5,580 nt of DNA from Lachnospiraceae bacterium. Lineage in GTDB: Bacteria; Bacillota; Clostridia; Lachnospirales; Lachnospiraceae. The position numbers and the translations under genes were made by a program. The notes under the pieces are model-generated. The model ran no database searches, was not told where the DNA came from, and worked only from the letters and a program-made list of their open reading frames with translations. Every line of letters begins with the position of its first letter. The first letter of the stretch is position 1. Shown here piece by piece: positions 1 through 5,436 of the stretch. The stretch lies in the NCBI GenBank assembly GCA_024694785.1, contig JAILJL010000197.1:1-5580 (forward strand), in the 5' to 3' direction.

Positions 1-1
1 T

Positions 2-3000
2 GAGTACGCAGTTGCGGCACGCGAGCTTATATCGGAGATTAAGAATTATCTTAATATAAGTTCTGTTGATCGCGTGCGTGTCCTTATTCGCTATGATGTG
101 GAGAATATAAGCGATGAGACCTATAATAGAGCGCTAAAGACGGTATTTTCCGAGCCGCCTGTAGATGATGTCATTGAAGAAAAGCTCGATACAAAAGATG
201 CTTTTTGTTTCTCGGTTGAATATCTTCCGGGACAGTACGATCAAAGAGCGGATTCTGCGGAACAGTGTATCAAGTTCCTTAACGAGAAGGAGAATCCTGT
301 AATTAAGACAGCAGTTACTTATATGGTATATGGCTCTCTTGATGACAAGATGAAGGCAGCTATTAAAGCACATTGTATTAACCCGGTGGACAGCAGAGAG
401 ACTTCTCTTGATAAGCCGGATACACTCATAACCCATTATGATGAGCCTGCCGATGTACATATCTTCGAGGGCTTTAAGGATATGGCAGATAAGGAATTGA
501 AGGAATTATATGATTCTTTGTCCCTTGCCATGACCTACAAGGATTTCTTACATATACAGAATTACTTCAAGAATGAAGAAAAGCGCGATCCGTCAATGAC
601 AGAGATTCGCGTTCTTGATACATATTGGTCGGATCATTGCCGTCATACGACATTTTCCACCGAATTAAAGAATATTGATTTTGAAGAGGGTTTCTACAAT
701 AAGCCTATAAAAGAGAGCTTCGAGAATTATAAGAAGACCATGAGTGATATGTATAAGGGTAGAGACGATAAGTATATCTGTCTTATGGATATCGCGCTTA
801 TGGCTATGAAGAAGTTAAAGAAGGACGGATTCTTACAGGATCAGGAAGAGTCGGATGAGATTAATGCCTGCTCAATTGTTGTGCCTGTTAAGGTTGATGG
901 TAAGGAGGAGGAGTGGCTTGTTTCATTTAAGAATGAGACACATAACCACCCGACTGAAATCGAACCTTTCGGTGGTGCCGCAACGTGTCTTGGCGGTGCG
1001 ATTCGTGATCCGTTGTCGGGACGTTCATACGTATATCAGGCAATGAGAATAACAGGTGCCGCAGATCCTACGGTACCGGTTCGTGATACATTGGAAGGAA
1101 AGCTTCCGCAGAGAAAGATAGTAACCTCCGCGGCAGCAGGATACAGTTCATATGGTAACCAGATAGGTCTTGCAACAGGTTATGTTAAAGAGATTTATCA
1201 TCCGAATTACGTTGCAAAGCGTATGGAAGTAGGCGCTGTAATGGGCGCTTCACCCAGAAGATGCGTTAAGCGTCTTACGTCAGACCCGGGAGATGTAATC
1301 ATATTACTTGGAGGCAAGACGGGACGTGACGGTTGCGGTGGTGCAACCGGTTCATCTAAGGTACATACGACAGAATCAATTACTACGTGCGGAGCAGAAG
1401 TTCAGAAGGGTAATGCACCTACAGAGCGTAAGATCCAGAGATTATTCAGAAGAGAAGAAGTAGCTTCTTTGATTAAGAAATGTAATGATTTCGGTGCAGG
1501 CGGTGTATCTGTTGCTATAGGTGAACTTGCGGACGGACTTAATATCAATCTTGATAAGGTTCCGAAGAAGTATGCGGGCCTTGACGGTACTGAGCTTGCA
1601 ATTTCCGAATCGCAGGAACGTATGGCAGTGGTTGTAGATCCGAAAGACGTGGATGCTTTCTTAAAGTATGCTGCAGAAGAGAACCTTGAAGCTACAATAG
1701 TTGCCGAGGTAACAAAGGAGCCACGTCTTGTACTTAACTGGAGAGGCAAGGAGATAGTTAACTTATCAAGAGCTTTTCTTGATACCAATGGTGCTCATCA
1801 GGAGACGGACGTTAAGATCCTTATGCCTGACGAGAAGAAGAATTACTTTAAAGTAGATTATAAGGGTGATGTAAAAGAGCTTTGGCTTAAGACATTGTCT
1901 GATTTAAATGAGTGTTCCCAGAAGGGTCTTGTTGAGCGATTCGATTCATCTATAGGTGCCGGAACCGAACTTATGCCATATGGCGGTAAGTATCAGCTGA
2001 CAGAGACACAGGCAATGGTTGCCCATCTTCCGCTTCTTAAGGGTAAGACGGATACAGTTACAATGATGAGCTACGGATTTAATCCATATATCTCATCATG
2101 GAGCCCTTATCATGGAGCAATCTATTCTGTAACGGATTCCATCGCGAAGATTGTTGCAACGGGTGGTGACTATAAGAAGATACGATTCTCTTTCCAGGAG
2201 TACTTTAAGCGAATGACAGGTGAGCCGGAAAGATATTCGGAGCCTGTATCTGCGCTTCTTGGTGCATATGACGCGCAGATTGGATATAAGCTTCCTTCAA
2301 TCGGAGGAAAGGACTCTATGTCCGGAACTTTTAACGATATAGATGTACCGCCGACTTTGATTTCATTTGCGGTAGACGTTGCAAAAGAAGGAGATATCGT
2401 AAGCCCTGAACTTAAAGAAGCAGGCGATGCTTTGCTTTTATTCAGGATTAAGAAGGATGAGTACGATGTGCCTGTATATGAGCAGGTTATGAAGGTATAT
2501 GATTACTTCCATAAGCTTGTTTGCGAGGGCAAGATTAAAGCTTCGTATGCCCTTGACGGACATGGTATTGCGGCAGCAGTATCAAAGATGGGATTCGGTA
2601 ATAAGATCGGTGCCGATATCTATGAAGAAGTGGCACGCGAGACAGTATTCGGACCGGGTTATGGTAATATAATCGCGGAAGTTTCGGGAGAGTATCTTGA
2701 TGAGATAGTTGATTCCGGAATGGCTGTGCATGTGGGTGAGACTTGCGAGGAGCAGGATTTCTTCTATGAGGATGCCAATATTCCTATGGAAGAAGCAATT
2801 ACTGCATGGAGAAAGCCGTTACTTTCCGTATTCCCGGAGAGGGCAGTTGAAGGAATTGAACCGATTCAGACTAAGTTATACGAAGAAAAGAATATATATG
2901 TATGTAAGAATAAAGTAGCCAAGCCGCATGTATTCATACCTGTATTCCCGGGTACGAACTGCGAATATGATTCTGCCAAGGCATTTGAGCGTGCAGGAGC

Positions 3001-3718
3001 AACGGTTACAACGAAGGTATTCCTTAATCAGACAGAAGAGGACATTAGAGAATCCGTAGAAGTATATAAGAATGAAATTGCAAATGCGCAGATAGTAATG
3101 TTCCCGGGCGGATTCTCTGCTGGAGACGAGCCTGACGGATCGGCTAAGTTCTTTGCAACTGCATTCAGAAATGAAGTGCTTAAGGAAGAGATCAATAAGT
3201 TAATTAAAGAGCGTGATGGACTTGTACTTGGTATCTGTAACGGATTCCAGGCGTTGATTAAGCTCGGACTTGTGCCTTGTGGCGAAGTAACGACACAGAC
3301 AGAAGATTCGCCGACACTTACATATAATACAATCGGACGTCATATCTCGAAGATAGTATATACCAAAGTTGTATCCAATAAGTCACCTTGGTTACAGAAT
3401 GCAAAGCTTGGCGGAGTATATGCAATCCCTGCATCACATGGTGAAGGAAGATTCGTAGCCAATAAAGAGTGGCTTAATAAGTTAATTGCCAACGGACAGG
3501 TTGCAACACAGTACGTAGATATTAACGGTAACGCATCTATGGATGAAGAGTGGAACGTTAACGGATCATATATGGCAATTGAAGGAATCACATCACCTGA
3601 CGGAAGAGTATTCGGTAAGATGGCACACGCCGAGAGACGCGGTGATTATGTTGCAATTAACATCTACGGAAACCAGGATATGCAGATATTTGAATCCGGC
3701 GTAAAATATTTCAAATAA
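2..3718 (+). CDS. purL: Phosphoribosylformylglycinamidine synthase, single-chain (5' end outside window)
   Basis: FGAM synthase makes FGAM from FGAR, ATP and glutamine in the fourth step of cytosolic purine biosynthesis. The frame is open from base 2 with no ATG. The 24 codons before the first possible start (GTG 74) read like PurS-domain sequence, so the gene begins upstream and probably lacks only about ten residues here. Visible order: PurS-like N-terminus (to about 450); linker with the TYWSDHCRHTTF signature (620-655); first AIRS-like half with ETHNHPTEIEPFGGAA (from 935) and the glycine-rich GGKTGRDGCGGATGSS (from 1310); second AIRS half with GAGTELMPYGGKY and PSIGGKDSMSG (about 2290-2325); class I glutaminase (about 2920-3718). 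The glutaminase shows PGTNCEYDSAKAF, nucleophile Cys in GICNGFQ (codon 3236-3238), SHGEGRF, and a His-x-Glu pair in MAHAERRG (His codon 3626-3628). All catalytic motifs are intact. At 1238 visible residues it matches the long fused form; Bacillus splits this enzyme into PurS, PurQ and PurL. No strong terminator follows the TAA. Confidence 0.97.
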   Translation, partial: EYAVAARELISEIKNYLNISSVDRVRVLIRYDVENISDETYNRALKTVFSEPPVDDVIEEKLDTKDAFCFSVEYLPGQYDQRADSAEQCIKFLNEKENPVIKTAVTYMVYGSLDDKMKAAIKAHCINPVDSRETSLDKPDTLITHYDEPADVHIFEGFKDMADKELKELYDSLSLAMTYKDFLHIQNYFKNEEKRDPSMTEIRVLDTYWSDHCRHTTFSTELKNIDFEEGFYNKPIKESFENYKKTMSDMYKGRDDKYICLMDIALMAMKKLKKDGFLQDQEESDEINACSIVVPVKVDGKEEEWLVSFKNETHNHPTEIEPFGGAATCLGGAIRDPLSGRSYVYQAMRITGAADPTVPVRDTLEGKLPQRKIVTSAAAGYSSYGNQIGLATGYVKEIYHPNYVAKRMEVGAVMGASPRRCVKRLTSDPGDVIILLGGKTGRDGCGGATGSSKVHTTESITTCGAEVQKGNAPTERKIQRLFRREEVASLIKKCNDFGAGGVSVAIGELADGLNINLDKVPKKYAGLDGTELAISESQERMAVVVDPKDVDAFLKYAAEENLEATIVAEVTKEPRLVLNWRGKEIVNLSRAFLDTNGAHQETDVKILMPDEKKNYFKVDYKGDVKELWLKTLSDLNECSQKGLVERFDSSIGAGTELMPYGGKYQLTETQAMVAHLPLLKGKTDTVTMMSYGFNPYISSWSPYHGAIYSVTDSIAKIVATGGDYKKIRFSFQEYFKRMTGEPERYSEPVSALLGAYDAQIGYKLPSIGGKDSMSGTFNDIDVPPTLISFAVDVAKEGDIVSPELKEAGDALLLFRIKKDEYDVPVYEQVMKVYDYFHKLVCEGKIKASYALDGHGIAAAVSKMGFGNKIGADIYEEVARETVFGPGYGNIIAEVSGEYLDEIVDSGMAVHVGETCEEQDFFYEDANIPMEEAITAWRKPLLSVFPERAVEGIEPIQTKLYEEKNIYVCKNKVAKPHVFIPVFPGTNCEYDSAKAFERAGATVTTKVFLNQTEEDIRESVEVYKNEIANAQIVMFPGGFSAGDEPDGSAKFFATAFRNEVLKEEINKLIKERDGLVLGICNGFQALIKLGLVPCGEVTTQTEDSPTLTYNTIGRHISKIVYTKVVSNKSPWLQNAKLGGVYAIPASHGEGRFVANKEWLNKLIANGQVATQYVDINGNASMDEEWNVNGSYMAIEGITSPDGRVFGKMAHAERRGDYVAINIYGNQDMQIFESGVKYFK

Positions 3719-3732
3719 ATAACATTTTTTAC

Positions 3733-3762
3733 TTGACGTAAGCCGTCATATAATGGTATACT
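3733..3762 (+). promoter_or_regulatory. Sigma-A promoter of the tRNA-Met gene
   Basis: The -35 is TTGACG at 3733-3738 and the -10 is TATACT at 3757-3762, with an 18-nt spacer. An extended -10 TGG sits directly before the hexamer (3754-3756). Transcription should begin near 3769, at the foot of the leader hairpin and about 27 nt before the mature tRNA. A second TATAAT at 3749-3754 is only 10 nt from the -35 and is unlikely to be used with it. The promoter starts 14 nt after the purL stop, so the tRNA has its own transcription start. Confidence 0.8.
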
Positions 3763-3766
3763 AGCA

Positions 3767-3790
3767 AAGCGGGTCGAGAGCGGCCCGCTT
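3767..3790 (+). other. Stem-loop in the 5' leader of pre-tRNA-Met
   Basis: AAGCGGGTCG (3767-3776) pairs with CGGCCCGCTT (3781-3790) around an AGAG loop, giving 10 bp with one T-G wobble. It begins at about the predicted transcription start and ends 5 nt before the tRNA acceptor stem. Inference: it structures the 5' leader removed by RNase P and may stop it mispairing with the mature domain. It could also weakly terminate purL readthrough, but it has no T-tract, so that is the less likely role. Confidence 0.6.
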
Positions 3791-3795
3791 AATAT

Positions 3796-3869
3796 GGCGA
3801 GATAGCTCAGTTGGCTAGAGCACGCGGTTCATACCCGCGGTGTCGAGGGTTCAAATCCCCCTCTCGCTA
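3796..3869 (+). tRNA. tRNA-Met(CAU), elongator type
   Basis: All four arms fold over 74 nt. The acceptor is GGCGAGA (3796-3802) with TCTCGCT (3862-3868), including a first G-U pair. The D stem is GCTC/GAGC. The anticodon stem CGCGG/CCGCG closes loop TTCATAC, with anticodon CAT at 3830-3832. The variable loop has 5 nt, the T loop is TTCAAAT (3850-3856), and the discriminator is A3869. CAU is read by initiator Met, elongator Met and lysidine-modified Ile. Loop TTCATAC with a paired G1-U72 fits elongator Met. Initiators have an unpaired first position and three G-C pairs in the anticodon stem, and tRNA-Ile2 usually has CTCATAA. CCA is not encoded (CTA follows the A). The T stem GAGGG/CCCCC carries an A-C mismatch (3846 with 3860). 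Confidence 0.93.
3852..3867 (+). repeat. tRNA 3'-end direct repeat, copy 1 (inside tRNA-Met)
   Basis: The 16-mer CAAATCCCCCTCTCGC covers the end of the T loop, the 3' strand of the T stem and most of the acceptor 3' strand. It recurs exactly at 4010-4025. Exact duplication of a tRNA 3' end nearby is how attachment sites of tRNA-targeting integrases look. No integrase or cargo lies between the copies, so att identity is only a possibility. Confidence 0.75.
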
Positions 3870-3871
3870 CT

Positions 3872-3904
3872 AAAAAAAGGCAGGACCTATGTCCTGCCTC
3901 TTTT
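3872..3904 (+). terminator. Intrinsic terminator after tRNA-Met, probably bidirectional
   Basis: GGCAGGAC (3879-3886) and GTCCTGCC (3891-3898) form a perfect 8-bp stem with a CTAT loop. TCTTTT follows on the + strand. Seven A residues precede it, serving as a T-tract for the opposite strand. It starts 3 nt after the tRNA discriminator base. The dyad does not stop there: an imperfect inverted repeat continues outward through TAGTAG and GAGAGGGGGA into the tRNA 3' end. Confidence 0.85.
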
Positions 3905-4027
3905 AGTAGTGAGAGGGGGAACTTGCGGGTGACACCGCTAACGCGGTGGAGAGACCGAGTGTGGTCCGGTGGACCACATGGTACGAGCCGACCGAGCCGA
4001 AGGCGAGAGCAAATCCCCCTCTCGCAC
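3905..4027. repeat. GC-rich structured element ending in copies of the tRNA 3' end
   Basis: By my count 3909-4027 has 77 G+C in 119 nt, far richer than the AT-rich DNA after it. Outer inverted repeats GAGAGGGGGA (3911-3920) and TCCCCCTCTC (4014-4023) pair perfectly, and GT/AC extends the pairing across a two-base bulge. Inside are CACCGC/GCGGTG with loop TAAC (3933-3948), TGTGGTCC/GGACCACA with loop GGT (3960-3978), and an alternative GCGAGAG/CTCTCGC hairpin (4003-4025). The left end is an inverted, and the right end a direct, echo of the T-arm and acceptor 3' strand of the adjacent tRNA. No credible reading frame with start and ribosome binding site is present. It may be a small non-autonomous mobile or dispersed repeat, an integration scar, or a structured RNA; strand and function are undetermined. 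Confidence 0.6.
4010..4025 (+). repeat. tRNA 3'-end direct repeat, copy 2
   Basis: Exact copy of the 16-mer at 3852-3867, offset by 158 bp. Homology stops at both edges (T versus G on the left, T versus A on the right). It forms the right end of the GC-rich element and can pair either with 3911-3920 or with the nearer GCGAGAG at 4003-4009. Confidence 0.75.
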
Positions 4028-4031
4028 GCTA

Positions 4032-4082
4032 ACTACGGGTCATTTTGTGCTTTTTCATTCTATACCGTAGTCATTTTTTGCT
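4032..4082 (+). repeat. Small inverted and direct repeats before alkD-like gene
   Basis: ACTACGG (4032-4038) and CCGTAGT (4065-4071) are inverted with a 26-nt loop. GTCATTTTGTGCT (4039-4051) and GTCATTTTTTGCT (4070-4082) are near-identical direct repeats with one difference. The second repeat supplies a T-run right after the stem, so a weak terminator is possible; a repeated operator is another possibility. The rest of the stretch up to 4100 shows no gene. Confidence 0.4.
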
Positions 4083-4110
4083 ATACGTATTAGTATTAAA
4101 AATGTATAAT
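4082..4110 (+). promoter_or_regulatory. Probable promoter of the alkD-like/DUF3842 unit
   Basis: A consensus TATAAT lies at 4105-4110 in AT-rich DNA. At the right distance (17 nt) the -35 is only TATACG (4082-4087). The better-looking TTGCTA (4078-4083) would leave a 21-nt spacer. Transcription would start near 4117, leaving a leader of about 26 nt before ATG 4143. The poor -35 suggests low or activator-dependent expression. Confidence 0.45.
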
Positions 4111-4142
4111 ATAGTACGTAGGAAGTGAGAGAGAAGAGAAAT

Positions 4143-4847
4143 ATGAAAGAGCATATAAGAGAAGAGTTATTTAAATTACAAGACATAGAATACCGCGACT
4201 TCCAATCCAAGCTCATCCCTAACGTAGATAAGGATTATTTTATTGGTATACGTACCCCTGAACTTAGAAAATATGCCAAGGCCCTCGTTAAGGATGTATC
4301 TAAATCCGATGACCTTAAGACATTTCTTAATAGCCTTCCGCATTCATACTTCGATGAGAATCAGCTTCATGCATTTATCATATCAGAAATAAAGGATTAT
4401 GAAACTTGTATCGAATATCTCGAAGAATTCCTTCCGTACGTAGATAACTGGGCAACCTGCGATCAGATGTCACCGAAGGTGTTTAAGAAGCGTAAGGATG
4501 AACTTTTACCATATATAGAAAAATGGATTAAATCTGATAAGATTTATACGGTAAGATTCGCAATCGGGATGCTTATGACGCATTTTCTTGACGAAGATTT
4601 CGATGTTAAATATCCGAAGATGGTTGCGAAGGTGAAGTCGGATGCGTATTATATTAATATGATGATTGCCTGGTATTTCGCGACAGCACTTGCAAAACAG
4701 TACGACGCAACATTTCCTTTTATTGAAGGATGTAAGCTTGATCCGTGGACGCATAATAAGACGATACAGAAAGCAATCGAAAGCTATAGGATTACTCCCG
4801 AACAAAAGGAGAAACTCCGGGTACTTAGAGTTAAGAAGGATAGATAG
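4143..4847 (+). CDS. AlkD-like DNA alkylation repair protein (HEAT-repeat glycosylase)
   Basis: A 234-residue all-helical protein of the AlkD family (DNA alkylation repair enzymes), cytosolic DNA glycosylases that release N3- and N7-alkylated purines to start base-excision repair. Bacillus AlkD uses Trp109, Asp113, Arg148 and Trp187. Here W103 and D107 in DNWATCDQM, R138 in TVRFAIGML and W177 in MMIAWYFATA keep the 4-residue Trp-Asp and 39-residue Arg-Trp spacings, so the active surface appears intact. The C-terminus keeps WTHNKTIQKAIES, seen in the family. ATG 4143 is chosen over GTG 4125: the GTG would lie about 8 nt from the predicted transcription start with no room for a ribosome binding site, while purine-rich GAGAAGAG lies just before the ATG. 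It is the first gene of a probable two-gene unit. Family assignment is firm; substrate range is inferred. Confidence 0.88.
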   Translation: MKEHIREELFKLQDIEYRDFQSKLIPNVDKDYFIGIRTPELRKYAKALVKDVSKSDDLKTFLNSLPHSYFDENQLHAFIISEIKDYETCIEYLEEFLPYVDNWATCDQMSPKVFKKRKDELLPYIEKWIKSDKIYTVRFAIGMLMTHFLDEDFDVKYPKMVAKVKSDAYYINMMIAWYFATALAKQYDATFPFIEGCKLDPWTHNKTIQKAIESYRITPEQKEKLRVLRVKKDR

Positions 4848-4858
4848 GCAGGGTTTAA

Positions 4859-5272
4859 ATGAAAAAATTACTGGTAATAGACGCACAGGGCGGCGGAATC
4901 GGAAGTAAGATAATTGCAGAGGTAAAAAAGCGCGAGATAGAAGTTGAGATTATCGGGGTAGGTACCAATTCGATTGCGATGGAAGCGATGCTTAAAAGCG
5001 GTGCGGATCATGCCGCAACAGGTGAGAATTCTGCAGTGTATTGCAGCACGGATGCGGATTATATAATCGGTCCGATAGGAATAGCAATTGCAAATTCGAT
5101 GTACGGAGAGATAACAGAGAAAATGGCAGTTGCTGTCGGAAGCAGCCATGCAAAGAAATTCTTTATTCCGGTGAATAGCTGTAATAACTGCGTTATCGGT
5201 GTTGCGGGAACCAATCTTAAAAAGCTCATCGAAGAAGCAGTAGATAAGCTTACGGAGGCAATGAACGATTAA
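4859..5272 (+). CDS. DUF3842 family protein, function unknown
   Basis: A 137-residue soluble protein that I recognise as DUF3842, a family found mainly in Clostridia with no established function. The N-terminal LLVIDAQGGGIGSKI (residues 4-18) resembles a Rossmann-type beta-strand/glycine loop, suggesting nucleotide binding. Other conserved-looking blocks are GVGTNSIA (33-40), LKSGADHAATGEN (45-57), and GPIGIAIANSMYGEIT (71-86). A Cys-x-x-Cys pair (C108, C111 in NSCNNCVIG) is a possible metal or redox site, but its conservation is unverified. There is no signal peptide or membrane segment. AGGG at 4850-4853 lies 5 nt before the ATG. The gene starts 11 nt after the alkD-like stop, so co-transcription is likely. 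No terminator is evident before the cbiM promoter 9 nt downstream. Confidence 0.85.
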   Translation: MKKLLVIDAQGGGIGSKIIAEVKKREIEVEIIGVGTNSIAMEAMLKSGADHAATGENSAVYCSTDADYIIGPIGIAIANSMYGEITEKMAVAVGSSHAKKFFIPVNSCNNCVIGVAGTNLKKLIEEAVDKLTEAMND

Positions 5273-5281
5273 GTTTAGGCC

Positions 5282-5310
5282 TTGACGCATACGGTCATAT
5301 TCGATATAAT
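5282..5310 (+). promoter_or_regulatory. Strong sigma-A promoter of cbiM
   Basis: TTGACG (5282-5287) and a perfect TATAAT (5305-5310) are separated by the ideal 17 nt. Transcription should start near 5317, giving an untranslated leader of about 140 nt before cbiM. With such a strong promoter and a terminator-like hairpin in the leader, control is more likely after initiation than at initiation. Confidence 0.85.
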
Positions 5311-5314
5311 CAGT

Positions 5315-5395
5315 ATGTCGGGTATGAAGCTCGGTGTTGCGCTAAGAATAGCGTTTGATATTTTTGGTTTTATTTTGGATTATTGCACTTTATGA
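5315..5395 (+). CDS. Possible 26-codon leader peptide ORF
   Basis: An ATG at 5315 opens 26 codons ending at TGA 5393-5395. The product would be hydrophobic toward its end (FDIFGFILDY). The first ATG lies essentially at the predicted transcription start, so it would need leaderless initiation. A second in-frame ATG at 5324 also lacks a good ribosome binding site. The stop falls inside the loop of the candidate antiterminator hairpin (5384-5404), a position where a ribosome could influence folding. Without comparative data this may be chance. Confidence 0.15.
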   Translation: MSGMKLGVALRIAFDIFGFILDYCTL

Positions 5396-5404
5396 AGGGG
5401 TGCA
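5384..5404 (+). promoter_or_regulatory. Candidate antiterminator hairpin in cbiM leader
   Basis: TGCACTTT (5384-5391) can pair with GGGGTGCA (5397-5404): five Watson-Crick pairs plus three U-G wobbles, with loop ATGAA. It uses bases 5398-5404, the foot of the terminator's left arm, so the two hairpins exclude each other. It is weaker than the terminator by inspection and would need a ligand, protein or ribosome to prevail. Confidence 0.3.
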
Positions 5405-5436
5405 GACTTTCTGATGGAAGTCTGTACCCTTATTTT
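5396..5436 (+). terminator. Terminator-like attenuator hairpin in the cbiM leader
   Basis: GGGTGCAGACTT (5398-5409) pairs with AAGTCTGTACCC (5418-5429) over 12 bp with one G-U wobble. A further wobble and a C-G pair leave a TGAT loop (5412-5415). TTATTTTATT follows, and the structure ends about 20 nt before the cbiM ATG. It stands downstream of a strong promoter, so it would attenuate cbiM rather than end the previous gene alone. The T-tract is interrupted by A, so efficiency may be moderate. Confidence 0.65.

Noticed and set aside
74..76. GTG as start of purL
   Set aside because: No ribosome binding site precedes it, and the same frame continues upstream to the window edge with PurS-like sequence, so the gene is truncated by the window.
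3688..3730. ATTTGAA/TTCAAAT over the purL stop with a following T-run as a terminator
   Set aside because: The stem is 7 bp, AT-rich with a 15-nt loop, and 8 nt lie between it and the T-run; too weak to call.
3749..3754. TATAAT as -10 of the tRNA promoter
   Set aside because: Only 10 nt separate it from TTGACG; TATACT at 3757 has an 18-nt spacer and an extended -10.
3796..3869. Initiator tRNA or tRNA-Ile2 identity for the CAU tRNA
   Set aside because: The anticodon stem lacks the three consecutive G-C pairs of initiators, position 1 can pair with 72, and the loop is TTCATAC rather than CTCATAA.
3852..4025. Integrated genomic island at the tRNA
   Set aside because: Only 158 bp separate the copies, with no integrase, excisionase or cargo; only a scar or mini-element is possible.
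3905..4090. Open frames through the GC-rich element as small proteins
   Set aside because: Frames 3905-4090 and 3913-4029 are open, but there is no convincing start with a ribosome binding site and the sequence is dominated by inverted repeats.
4125..4127. GTG as start of the alkD-like gene
   Set aside because: It adds six low-complexity residues, lies about 8 nt from the predicted transcription start with no room for a ribosome binding site, and ATG 4143 gives a family-like N-terminus.
134..5290. Opposite-strand and alternate-frame open frames over purL, alkD-like and DUF3842
   Set aside because: Their translations show no recognisable family, they lack ribosome binding sites, and they overlap genes with clear family identity.
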